64,000 nucleotides of DNA, taken from CAVQBP01 sp963710745. GTDB taxonomy: Bacteria > Bacteroidota > Ignavibacteria > Ignavibacteriales > Ignavibacteriaceae. Made by a program: the position numbers and the translations under genes. The notes beneath the pieces were generated by a model, which saw nothing but the letters and a program-made list of their open reading frames with translations, did no database searches and had not been told where the DNA came from. Where the stretch lies: the NCBI GenBank assembly GCA_963710745.1, contig CAVQBP010000011.1, forward strand, positions 131,812 through 195,811, in the 5' to 3' direction. This document shows positions 31,865-42,066 of the stretch, in pieces (position 1 is the first letter of the stretch; every line of letters starts with the position of its first letter).

Positions 31865-34800
31865 ATGAAAACGAGTAAAATAAAACTCTCTGTATTTTTT
31901 ATCATCCTATCCTTTGGACTTACCTTGAATGCTCAAACAAAATGGATAAATGGTTTCGCTGATAGGATTGCCGGAGAAAACCTTGATTATCATTCCTGTC
32001 ATCCGGATGCAAATCTTTCTTTATTAATAAGGTGTCTTAACGATAAAGATTATATAGAATGGGCAACTGATACTATCCCTTCAGATTACAAAAATAATTT
32101 CGTTACCTTTGCATGGATTGCAGGTTATTCGGTCGCTACTTCTACTGCTCCCCATAAATTTTATCTTTACATAAACGACGGTCTTCAATTTGAATTTAAA
32201 ACATCTCCTGACCAGGAAAAAAAGGACTGGGAACTAACCGACGAAAATGGCTCAAAACTTCACTTCAAATTTATTAAAGTTGATGCTGTTGACGACTTTT
32301 TCGGTTATATGGTTTTAACAATCCCGACAAAATTATTGAACGGAAATAAATTTGCCAGGATAAAAGTCAAAGGAGATGCAACCAACAGCAAAGACTGGTA
32401 TATGACAATGCAGTATCCGCTCATCCCGAAAATAAGAATTGAACCTGAAAAAGTTGTCTCAAAAGATTCATCAGGAAATCTTCTGCAGAGAGTAAAAGTA
32501 TCTATAGATCATTTTGATTCGCCCAAACCGGTACAGATATCAGCTGAAGGAAAGAAACACATATCTTCCGAATTAAAGCTCGGGATGAATGATTTTTATT
32601 TAAATTTTGCTGCCCCTCAAAAACCGAAAGAAGTTAAAATAAATATAGCAATAAACGGTGAGACAAAAACATTCACAACAATAATAAAACCTGCACGAAA
32701 AATAACATTTTATTTAATACCGCATGCTCATGTTGATATTGGTTATACAGACCTGCAGCCGAATATCGCCAGAAAACACTGGAGCAATTATGAAAAGGCA
32801 CTTGAATATTCAAAGGAGTCATTAAAATACGGAAAAGATGCAACGTTCAGGTGGAATGTGGAAGTATTATGGGCAGTAAAAAGTTACCTGGAGAATCATC
32901 CTAATAAAAGAAAAGAATTTTACGATGCAGTTAAAAAAGGCTGGATTGGTTTAGATGCAACATATGCAAATCTGCTTACAGGTTTAAGCAGACCTGAAGA
33001 ATTATATCAATGGGTTGAATATTCCAATATACTCGAAAAGAAAATCGGAACTAAAATAGAAAGTGCGATGATCTCAGATGTTCCGGGTTATACGTGGGGA
33101 GTTGTTCAGGCTTTTGCAGATAACGGCATAAAATACTTTTCTGTAGGCCCGAATCCTGGTGACAGGATTGGATATACTTTAAAAGATTGGGGAGACAAAC
33201 CTTTTTATTGGAAATCACCAAGCGGAAAAGAAAAAATTCTTGTCTGGGTTGCTGGGAAAGGATATGCATGGTTTCATGGCTGGCGGTTAACCCGCGATGA
33301 TTTTACTCCAATGGCTAAATATCTTGATCAGCTTGATTCGGAGAATTATCCTTATGACATGGTTCATTTAAGATATAATATCGGCGGCGACAACGGATTC
33401 CCTGATTCTCTGCTGCCTGCATGGGTAAAACACTGGAACGATACTCATGTTACTCCTAAATTTAAAATTTCCACAACTGACCAAATGTTCAAGGACTTTG
33501 AAGCAAAATACTCTAAAGTGATTCCGACTTACTCCGGTGATTTTACTCCTTACTGGGAAGACGGTGCAGCATCTACAGCTAGAGAAACTGCCATGAACCG
33601 GAATACTGCAGAATTACTGGCTCAGCTGGAGACAATGTATACTCTTTTTGACTATAAAAATTTCCCTCAAAAAGAATTCGATGAAGCGTGGCAGTATGTT
33701 TTACTCTTTTCTGAACATACCTGGGGAGCATGGAACAGTATTTCCGATCCCGAATTGAAATCGGTTAAGGAGCAGTGGGAAATAAAAAAATCATATGCAG
33801 TTAAAGCTGACAGCATTGCTGAGAAGCTTCTTTATGATTTAGCAAATGAAACTCAAATAAATAAAGAATATGATGAATTTTATGTCTGCAATCCATCTTC
33901 ATGGGAAAGAAGCGGTATAGTAACAATACCGGCTCCAAAAGGATTACCTTATTTCACGATCCGGGATCAGGAAGGTAATCTAATCCCTTCTCAAAAATTA
34001 TCTAACGGTTCTGTCGTATTTACTGCAAAAGACATTCCCGCATTAGGATATAAAGGCTATAAAATAGTCAAAGGAGAAAATGAAAATAAAATTGATTCTC
34101 CTTTGAACGCTTATACACTGTCAAATAATTTTTATAAGTTAACTTTCAACGATTCAACCTTTGCTTTAAAAGATCTGAGCATAATTGGTGAGAATTTTAA
34201 TTATATAGATTCAACCGATAATTATGGGTTTAATCAATTTATACATTCAGGAACAAATGCATCTAACATAACTTTAAGCAGTAACCCAAAACTAGTTAGT
34301 TATGAAAATGGTCCTGTTCTTAAATCAATTACAGTAAAATCTCAGGCACAGGGCTGCAACAGTTTATCGCAGGATATTGTCTTATTTAATGATCTGGATA
34401 AAATCGAAATAATAAATACCATTGATAAAAAGAAAGATTATGCAAAAGAGAATATCCGTTTCGCGTTTCCTTCAAGTATAAAAAATCCGGTTTCAAGAAT
34501 TAATATTGCATGGGCTGTAATCAGACCTGAAACAGATCAGCTTACCGGGGCAAATAAAAATTATTTTACTGCCCAGCGATGGATAGATATTTCAAATAAT
34601 TATAACGGTTTATCCATTGCACCGGTGGATGCACCGCTCGTTGAGTTTGGCGGTATGACCGGTGAGGCATGGATGGCTTCACCCGATAGAGAATGGGCAT
34701 CACATACATCTTCATCAGCACTTTGCTATTCATGGGTTATGAATAATTCATGGCACACAAATTACAAAGCTTCCCAGGAAGGAGTAGCCTCATTCAGGTA

Positions 34801-35164
34801 TTTCTTAAAACCGCATAAAGAATTTAATTATCTGGAAGATTACAAATTCGGTGTTGAAAGTTCGCAGCCTCTGAGAATTATTTACAATAGCAATACTATA
34901 AAGAATTATAACCAGACAATTAAGCTGGATCCGTCTTCATCAATTGTTATTTCTGTAATATATCCTTCAAGGGATGGAACAGGTACAATGCTCAGGATTT
35001 TTAATCCTACTGACAAACAAAGTTCTTCTTATTTAACCTGGTTAAGAAGCTCAAAAGTAAAACTCTTTTTAAGCGACGGAGATGAAGATAATAAACAAGA
35101 AATAAGTAATAATATAAAACTGGACCCGTTTGAAGTAATGACAATCAAAATAAAAGAGAGATAA
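31865..35164 (+). CDS. GH38 alpha-mannosidase (copy B), intact
   Basis: A secreted 1,099-residue alpha-mannosidase. The signal peptide ends LTLNAQ. A beta-rich N-terminal region (about 25-275) precedes the catalytic domain with FYLIPHAHVDIGYTD (zinc-site region, near 285), SAMISDVPGYTWG (expected nucleophile Asp region, near 404), RYNIGGDNG and FSEHTWGAWNS. Beta-sandwich domains follow. It differs clearly from copy A, which uses SSHQDIAW and NEDVPGR, so the two probably take different mannosyl linkages. It is the first gene of the plus-strand run, directly downstream of the palindrome-bearing divergent region. No frame interruption is seen over 3.3 kb. Confidence 0.92.
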   Translation: MKTSKIKLSVFFIILSFGLTLNAQTKWINGFADRIAGENLDYHSCHPDANLSLLIRCLNDKDYIEWATDTIPSDYKNNFVTFAWIAGYSVATSTAPHKFYLYINDGLQFEFKTSPDQEKKDWELTDENGSKLHFKFIKVDAVDDFFGYMVLTIPTKLLNGNKFARIKVKGDATNSKDWYMTMQYPLIPKIRIEPEKVVSKDSSGNLLQRVKVSIDHFDSPKPVQISAEGKKHISSELKLGMNDFYLNFAAPQKPKEVKINIAINGETKTFTTIIKPARKITFYLIPHAHVDIGYTDLQPNIARKHWSNYEKALEYSKESLKYGKDATFRWNVEVLWAVKSYLENHPNKRKEFYDAVKKGWIGLDATYANLLTGLSRPEELYQWVEYSNILEKKIGTKIESAMISDVPGYTWGVVQAFADNGIKYFSVGPNPGDRIGYTLKDWGDKPFYWKSPSGKEKILVWVAGKGYAWFHGWRLTRDDFTPMAKYLDQLDSENYPYDMVHLRYNIGGDNGFPDSLLPAWVKHWNDTHVTPKFKISTTDQMFKDFEAKYSKVIPTYSGDFTPYWEDGAASTARETAMNRNTAELLAQLETMYTLFDYKNFPQKEFDEAWQYVLLFSEHTWGAWNSISDPELKSVKEQWEIKKSYAVKADSIAEKLLYDLANETQINKEYDEFYVCNPSSWERSGIVTIPAPKGLPYFTIRDQEGNLIPSQKLSNGSVVFTAKDIPALGYKGYKIVKGENENKIDSPLNAYTLSNNFYKLTFNDSTFALKDLSIIGENFNYIDSTDNYGFNQFIHSGTNASNITLSSNPKLVSYENGPVLKSITVKSQAQGCNSLSQDIVLFNDLDKIEIINTIDKKKDYAKENIRFAFPSSIKNPVSRINIAWAVIRPETDQLTGANKNYFTAQRWIDISNNYNGLSIAPVDAPLVEFGGMTGEAWMASPDREWASHTSSSALCYSWVMNNSWHTNYKASQEGVASFRYFLKPHKEFNYLEDYKFGVESSQPLRIIYNSNTIKNYNQTIKLDPSSSIVISVIYPSRDGTGTMLRIFNPTDKQSSSYLTWLRSSKVKLFLSDGDEDNKQEISNNIKLDPFEVMTIKIKER

Positions 35165-35211
35165 AATAAGGGAGTAAAATGAACGAATTACCGAAGTTAA
35201 ACAGAACCTTT

Positions 35212-35284
35212 TGGAATTATGGAGAAATGGAATTATGACTACCACGACTTTCTTATTACCCCATATTTCCAAATTCCCAATACT
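35212..35284. repeat. GGAATTATGG-type intergenic hairpin, copy 1
   Basis: Left arm GGAATTATGGAGAAATGGAA and right arm CCATATTTCCAAATTCC form an imperfect inverted repeat. It belongs to a family also present at 37,593, 40,564 and 48,518, each just upstream of a gene in this run. Confidence 0.6.
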
Positions 35285-35291
35285 ACATAAA

Positions 35292-37522
35292 TTGCGTAAT
35301 TACAATTATTTATTAATAGTATGTCTATTGATAATTATGAGAACTACATTACAAGCTCAAATTAATATTATTCCTATACCTCAGGAATCAAAAATCTTAA
35401 ATGGAAATTTCATCTATTACTCCTGAAATTTTCTTTGATGCACCCGGTATTAGTAATAATCTCAAAAGCTATTTTAAAGATTACTTAAGTAATCAGTATA
35501 AGATTAAACTTACAGATAAAAATAACAAAGATACATCGTTAATTGTTTTTCAAATTGATAAAAACTTTCTTAATAAAAAACCGGAAGCATATTCACTTAA
35601 TATTACTTCAAATAAAATAGAAATTATTTCTTCTTCGGAAGAAGGCATATTCCGGGGAATACAAACCTTATGGCAGCTGTTGCCATATAAAGAGAAGAAT
35701 GCCGGACAAATTAAAATTCAAAATTGTAAAATCACTGATTGGCCTCAATTTTCATGGAGAGGATTGAATCTTGACTGCGCCCGTCATTTTATGACAAAAG
35801 ATTTTATTAAAAGATATATCGACATTCTTGCTTATTATAAATTTAATGTACTTCACTGGCACTTTACCGATGACCAGGGATGGAGAATTGAAATAAAAAA
35901 ATATCCGAAATTAACACAGGTCGGGGCATGGCGTAAGGAAGCAGACGGTTCTATTTACGGAGGATTTTATACCCAGGAGGATGTAAAGGAAATTGTAGCC
36001 TATGCCCAACAACGATTTATAACGATTGTTCCTGAAATAGAAATGCCGGGGCACAGTTCTGCCTCGCTTGCAGCTTACCCGGAGAATTCCTGTACGGGGG
36101 GACCTTTTGATGTTCCTATAACCTGGGGAGTATTTAAAGATGTTTATTGCGCAGGAAGAGATTCAACTTTTACATTTTTAGAAAACATCCTTGATGAGGT
36201 TATAAATTTATTTCCGGGTAAGTATATTCATATCGGCGGTGATGAAGTTCCAAAGGATAGATGGAAAGCTTGTCCGAAAGATCAGGAAAGAATGAAATCT
36301 CGAAGGATTAAAAAATGAAGAAGAGCTTCAAAGTTATTTTATAAAAAGAATATCAAATTATCTTAATTCCAAAGGGAAGCAGGTAATCGGCTGGGATGAA
36401 ATTCTGCAGGGAGGGCTTGCACCGGGAGCAATTGTCGAATCGTGGCAAAGTTTTCAGGGCGCAGTTGAAGCCGCTAACTTAGGGCATTATACTCTCAGCT
36501 CCCCTGCCTCTTTTACATATCTAAACTCAAGTCCGGAGGACTTAGGCTTAAGAACAGTATATTCATTTAATCCCATTCCCGATGGTCTTCCTGCAAATGA
36601 AACGAAATATATCTTAGGCGGTGAAGCGAGTTTATGGACGGAAAACTGTCCGCAGGAAAAAGTTGATTCACAATTATTCCCAAGGATACTTGCCCTTTCA
36701 GAGGTGTTCTGGACAGATCCGAAAGACAGGGATTATGAAGAATTTCATTCCCGTGTTGAAAAGGCTTATGAGGATTTAACAGCACATAATATTAAATACG
36801 GACCAGAATCAAAGACAATAAATTTTTCTACTTCTTATAATAAAGAGAAGAAAGAATTTACAGTGAATTTAAGTACGGATCAGAAAGATTTGACTATTCG
36901 TTATACTGAAAACGGAAATGATCCTGATTCATCATCCAGCACTTATACTGAACCATTAAAAATTAATAGAACTGTAAATCTGAAAATTGCTGCTTTTCAT
37001 GATGGTCATACTGTAGGAAAGCAGACTAACCTGTCATTTGATTTCCATAAAGCATTGAACGCGAAACTAACTATTTTAAATCCTTATAGTGAAAGATATC
37101 CCGCTTCAGGTGAAAATACACTTATAGACGGAGTAAGAGGAACGGACAATTTCCGCGACGGTATGTGGCAGGGTTATGAAGGAGAAGATTTTGATGCTGT
37201 AATTGACCTGGGGAAAGTTGAAGAAATTTCCAAAGTAACTCCGAGATTTCTGTTAAATACAGGGCCATGGATCTTTTTACCGGCTAAAGTGATAGTATCC
37301 TTATCTAAAGACGGAAAAAATTATTTTGATGAAAGATCAGTTGATAATGATGTTCCTGAAAAAAATCCTGCTGTTGTTTTAAAAGATTATCCGGTAAATT
37401 TCAACAAGCAGGAAGCAAGGTATATAAAAGTAAAAGCTGTAAGCATAAAACAATGCCCGCCTTGGCATCCGGGCGCCGGCGGAAAAGCATGGCTGTTCAT
37501 TGATGAAATTGAAGTTAAATAA
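35292..37522 (+). CDS. GH20 beta-N-acetylhexosaminidase with discoidin module (two frameshifts)
   Basis: A secreted beta-hexosaminidase of about 743 restored residues that removes terminal GlcNAc or GalNAc. I prefer the TTG at 35,292, which starts the signal peptide LRNYNYLLIVCLLIIMRTTLQAQ (quoted in two parts), because the upstream ATG at about 35,229 lies in a repeat. Domains: GH20b (30-150), catalytic GH20 (SWRGLNLDCARHFM, NVLHWHFTDDQGWRIEIK, HIGGDEVPKDRW with the Asp-Glu pair near residue 317, IGWDEILQGG), CHB_HEX, then discoidin ending CPPWHPGAGGKAWLF and IDEIEVK. Frame breaks at about 35,413 (extra T) and 36,301 (extra C); removing them restores FTITPEIFFDAPG and MKSEGLKNEEEL. It is followed by GH2. 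Confidence 0.9.
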
Positions 37523-37592
37523 GGTTTATTCTTATTTAGTGGGAATAAATCTTAAAAAAGTTTTTAGTTAATAAGCTAGTCCTGAAATAAAA

Positions 37593-37683
37593 GGAATAAT
37601 GGAATACTGGGATTTACATTTTATGCGCTATTTTTTTAGAATAGTGAAATGACGGGGCAATATTCCATTTTTCCAGCATTCCA
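37593..37683. repeat. GGAATAATGG-type intergenic hairpin, copy 2
   Basis: GGAATAATGGAATACTGGGA on the left and ATTCCATTTTTCCAGCATTC on the right pair imperfectly across about 50 bases. It occupies the gap between GH20 and GH2. Confidence 0.6.
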
Positions 37684-37699
37684 AAAGTTAAATTGAGTT

Positions 37700-40540
37700 A
37701 TGAAGAAATTAATTCGAACATCATTCTTTTTATTTTTTATTCTGATTTCTGTTGCCGCTCCTCAGGATAAAATTGATTTGAGCGGTAAATGGCAGTTTGC
37801 TATTGATTCACTGGATATAGGAGTGAAAGAAAACTGGTTTTTAAAATCGTTTGATGACTCTGTTATTCTTCCGGGCTCTATGGTCGAAAACGGTAAAGGC
37901 AATGATATCTCACTAACTACCCATTGGACAGGTGATATACTCGATTCATCTTATTTTAAATTGCCGAAATATGCTAGGTACCGTAGGCCCGGAGATATTA
38001 AAGTCCCCTTCTGGCTGCAGCCCGATAAACATTATTACGGAGTTGCCTGGTATAAAAAAGAAATAAAAATTCCCCAGGACTGGAAAAATAAATCAATTCA
38101 GATATTTCTTCGAAAGATGTCACTGGCAGTCAACATTATGGATTGATGATAAATTAGTTGGTCATCAGAACGGATTAAGCGCACCTCACATTTTTGATCT
38201 GCCGGAGTCTTTATCTCCCGGTGCTCATACTATTACAGTACGGGTTGACAACAGGATTAATGATATTAATCCGGGAGTAAACTCATCCAGCCTTACAGAT
38301 CATTCTCAGACGAACTGGAACGGAATTATCGGTGAAATGTTAATGACTGCAAGAAGCAGGATTCACTTCGATGATATCCGGCTCTTCCCTGATATCAACA
38401 CAAAAAAAGTTAAAGTGCAAATGCACATTATTAATTTAACAAACAATACTCAAAAAGTAACTTTAACTCTGAATGCTTTCCCGCAAGGAAAAACGCCAAA
38501 AAATACTTTTAAGGAAATGAAGCAGGATATTGAACTGAATCCGGGTGAGGATTCAATTGGAATTGAATATGAAATGAAAAGCGCATTATTATGGGACGAA
38601 TTTAATCCTGATTTTTATAAAATTTCCTGCACTCTTACCGGTAATAATATTAGTGATCAAAAAGATGAAATTTTTGGTTTCAGAAAACTCGGAACTGAGG
38701 GAACCCAGTTTACAATCAACGGAAGAAAAATATTTTTGAGAGGAACACTGGAATGTGCAATTTTTCCCAAAACAGGATATCCTGTCAACTAACTGTAAAA
38801 GACTGGTTAAGGATCTTTCGTATCTGCAAGGATTATGGATTAAATCATATGCGGTTTCATTCATGGTGTCCGCCCGAGGCTGCATTCACGGCTGCCGATG
38901 AAGTTGGTATTTATCTTTATGTCGAATGTTCCTCATGGGCAAATCAAGGTGCTTCACTTGGAGATGGGAAACCGGTTGATAAATATATTTACGCAGAAAG
39001 TAAAAGAATAATAAAACAATTCGGAAATCATCCTTCATTCTGTTTCATGGCTTACGGTAATGAACCTGCAGGACAGAATCAAAACGAATATCTTACTAAA
39101 TTTGTTTCCTACTGGAAAACGAGAGACAACCGCAGACTTTATACAGGTGCATCCGGATGGCCTGCTCTTGATGTAAATGATTTTAACAGCATGTATCAGC
39201 CCCGTATTCAGCTGTGGGGGGCCGGGCTGAATAGTATAATCAACAGCCAGCCGCCCAGCTCAGATTATGACTGGGAGAATATTATCCGCTCTCAAAGCAA
39301 ACCAGTTATAAGTCATGAAATCGGTCAGTGGTGTGTTTATCCCGATTTCAAGGAAATGAAGGAATATAACGGAGTTCTCCATGCGAAAAATTTTGAAATA
39401 TTCAGAGACTTTCTTAAAGAAAACGGCATGCTTTCACTTGCTGACACTTTCTTAACTGCATCCGGAAAGTTACAGGCTCTGTGTTATAAAGCTGAAATTG
39501 AAGCAGCTCTGCGAACGAAAGGAATGGGAGGATTTCAGCTCCTTGATCTGCATGATTTCCCCGGGCAGGGAACCGCATTAGTCGGTGTCCTGAATCCCTT
39601 CTGGGAAAATAAAGGGTATATTACTCCCGGAGAATACAGGCAGTTCTGCAATACAACAGTTCCCCTTGCACGTCTTAAAAAATTCATTTTTAATTCAGCT
39701 GAAGATTTTACAGCCGATATAGAAGTATCAAATTTTGGAAAGGATTCATTAACCGGTATAACTCCACAATGGAAAATAATTGATACCGCAGGAAAAATAG
39801 TTGCTGAAGGTAATCTGGATAAAACCAATATCCCGATTGATAATGGAATTAAGCTGGGAAAGATTCGTTATCCTTTGAATAAATTTAAATCGCCTGCAAT
39901 GTATACATTGGCAGTTACAATAAGTAATTTTACCAATAAGTGGAACTTCTGGGTATATCCATATCAGAATCCCGGACCGGTTTTCGGCAATGATATTAAA
40001 GTTGTTCAAAAGCTGGATCAGGAAACTATAAATTTCCTTACTAACGGAGGGAAGGTTCTTTTAACACCGGTAAAAGGAAATATAAAGCCTGATAAAGGAG
40101 GAGATGTTGCAGTCGGTTTTTCAAGCATATTCTGGAATACTGCATGGACTTCAGGGCAGCCGCCGACTACTCTTGGTATCCTGTGTAATCCAAAAGCTCC
40201 GATGCTTAAGGATTTTCCGACACAATATTATTCCAATTATGAATGGTGGGATGCAATGAGCCATTCAAATGCTATTTTATTATCTGCACTCGGTAGAAAT
40301 ATTAAACCAACTGTAAGGATTATTGATGACTGGTTTACCGCCAAACCGTTAGGATTAATTATTGAAGCAAAAGTCGGAAAAGGAAAGCTTGTTTTAACCG
40401 GGATAGACTTCCTGACTGATGCAGAAAAACGTCCTGCAGCCAGGCAATTATTGTACAGTATACTAACATATATGAGAAGTGATAAGTTTAATCCGGATCA
40501 GGAAATTCGGTTAAACAATATTGCAGATTTATTTAAGTAA
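37700..40540 (+). CDS. GH2-type exo-beta-glycosidase (two frameshifts)
   Basis: A secreted 947-residue (restored) clan GH-A enzyme. The signal peptide is followed by a sugar-binding jelly-roll domain (LSGKWQFAIDSLDIG, IFLERCHWQSTLWIDDKLVG, TVRVDNRI), an immunoglobulin-like domain (about 215-340), and a TIM barrel with NHMRFHSWCPPEAAF, FMAYGNEPAG (acid/base Glu near 453) and VISHEIGQWCVYPDF (nucleophile Glu near 538). Another ~250-residue beta-rich C-terminal region follows. Family membership suggests beta-galactosidase, beta-mannosidase or beta-glucuronidase; I cannot choose, though beta-galactose removal fits complex glycans. Breaks: an extra C at 38,111 and one missing base near 38,785; both repairs yield conserved motifs. 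Confidence 0.82.
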
Positions 40541-40563
40541 CTCACTATACGCAAGACTAAAAA

Positions 40564-40630
40564 TGGGAATATTGAAATGATGGAAAAATGGAATATCTTA
40601 CTCATCCACCGTTCCAAAACTCCACTATTA
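40564..40630. repeat. GGAATATTG-type intergenic hairpin, copy 3
   Basis: A degenerate copy of the GGAAT/ATTCC inverted repeat family (GGAATATTGAAATGATGG ... CCACCGTTCCAAAACTCC) between GH2 and the first GH29 gene. Confidence 0.5.
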
Positions 40631-40708
40631 CAAAGGTAGTGCGTAAATGAGCAGGTAATTACAAATGAATAATATTCATTAAATAAAAAAATATTACAGG
40701 ATTAAGAA

Positions 40709-42037
40709 ATGAAAAGAACTTTTATACTCTTCATTTGTTTTTCGGTGATTTCACTCTATGCGCAAAACACCGATTCACTTAAACAGGCAAAAATGAAATG
40801 GTTTAAGGATGCAAAGCTTGGAATCTTTATACACTGGGGAATTTATGCGGTAGATGGAATTTCGGAATCATGGTCATTCTATAATGGAAGAATTTCTTAC
40901 GACGATTACCTGAAACAGTTAAACGGGTTTACTGCAGTAAAATATAATCCTGAACATTGGGCGGAATTAATTAAAGAAAGCGGGGCAAAGTATTGTGTGA
41001 TTACATCACGGCATCATGATGGTTTTGCACTCTGGGATACTAAGTATGGGAATCTGAATGCAGTAAAAAATGCTGCAGTTAAAAAGGATGTCCTTACTCC
41101 TTTTGTAAAAGCACTTCGCAAAAATGGTATAAAAGTCGGCATATATTATTCCTTACCCGATTGGTCGAATAATGATTATACTGATTTTACAAGGGAGAAG
41201 AAAAGATACAAAATAAGTGATGATCCGGAAAGATGGAATCGTTACTTAAACTATTATCAGGGTCAGTTAAAAGAACTTATGGATAAATATAATCCCGATT
41301 TATGGTGGTTTGACGGAGACTGGGAGCATAGTGCTGAGGAATGGCAGGCAGATAAAGTCAGAGCAATGCTGCTTGCTAAGAATCCTAATGTAATTATTAA
41401 CTCTCGTTTGCAGGGCAGAGGTGATTATGAAACTCCTGAACAGGGCCCTCCTGTAGTAAGGCCGGCAGCTAAATATTGGGAACTCTGTTATACAATGAAT
41501 GACTCGTGGGGATATCAGCAGAATGATACGAATTATAAAACTCCGCAGGAACTGCTGGACACTTTTGTTGACTGCATCAGCGAAGGAGGTAATTTACTGC
41601 TTGATATAGGGCCGAAAGCCGACGGAACAATTCCAGAAGAACAGGTTCATATATTAAAAGAGTTCGGTGAATGGACTGCTAAAAATAAAGAAGCAATCTA
41701 CGGGACTCACCGCGGGATTCCGTACGATCATTTTTACGGACCTACTTCCCTGTCACCGGACAGCACAATCCTATATCTTTTTGTGAAAGGTAATCCTAAT
41801 GGTCAGGTAATGTTGAAAGGAATTACAAATAAAATTAACTCTGTCTGGGTTGTTGGGAATGGTACTGCTTTAAACTATAAGACTTTCAGTAAAGTATACT
41901 GGAATAAATATCCCGGCGTAACATATATCGATATTCCTGAAAATGTGCTCGGGAAATATTACACTGTAATTGCAGTTCTTCTGGATGGTAAAATAGACCT
42001 TTACAGAAAAGTAGTCGGGGCTGTTGAAAGCAATTAA
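40709..42037 (+). CDS. GH29 alpha-L-fucosidase (copy 1)
   Basis: A 442-residue periplasmic alpha-L-fucosidase. The signal peptide is MKRTFILFICFSVISLYAQ. The TIM barrel has LGIFIHWGIYAVDG, VITSRHHDGFALWD and PDLWWFDGDWEH, in which Asp202 is the expected nucleophile. GNLLLDIGPKADGTIPEEQ marks the end of the catalytic domain, and a small beta domain completes the protein. It matches the broad-specificity GH29-A pattern. The frame is intact. It lies between GH2 and the DUF4838 gene (29-base gap), so these are probably cotranscribed. Confidence 0.93.
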   Translation: MKRTFILFICFSVISLYAQNTDSLKQAKMKWFKDAKLGIFIHWGIYAVDGISESWSFYNGRISYDDYLKQLNGFTAVKYNPEHWAELIKESGAKYCVITSRHHDGFALWDTKYGNLNAVKNAAVKKDVLTPFVKALRKNGIKVGIYYSLPDWSNNDYTDFTREKKRYKISDDPERWNRYLNYYQGQLKELMDKYNPDLWWFDGDWEHSAEEWQADKVRAMLLAKNPNVIINSRLQGRGDYETPEQGPPVVRPAAKYWELCYTMNDSWGYQQNDTNYKTPQELLDTFVDCISEGGNLLLDIGPKADGTIPEEQVHILKEFGEWTAKNKEAIYGTHRGIPYDHFYGPTSLSPDSTILYLFVKGNPNGQVMLKGITNKINSVWVVGNGTALNYKTFSKVYWNKYPGVTYIDIPENVLGKYYTVIAVLLDGKIDLYRKVVGAVESN

Positions 42038-42066
42038 AAATAATCTTTAATCTCTGAAAAATAAAA

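Noticed and set aside
35212..35291. GH20 start at 35,211 or 35,229
   Set aside because: Those codons fall in an intergenic repeat and would put ~27 unrelated residues before the signal peptide; the TTG at 35,292 leads straight into it.
36290..36310. Programmed ribosomal frameshifting as explanation of the split genes
   Set aside because: The breaks occur in many unrelated genes and in differing contexts without slippery heptamers or consistent downstream structure; assembly error or mutation is simpler.
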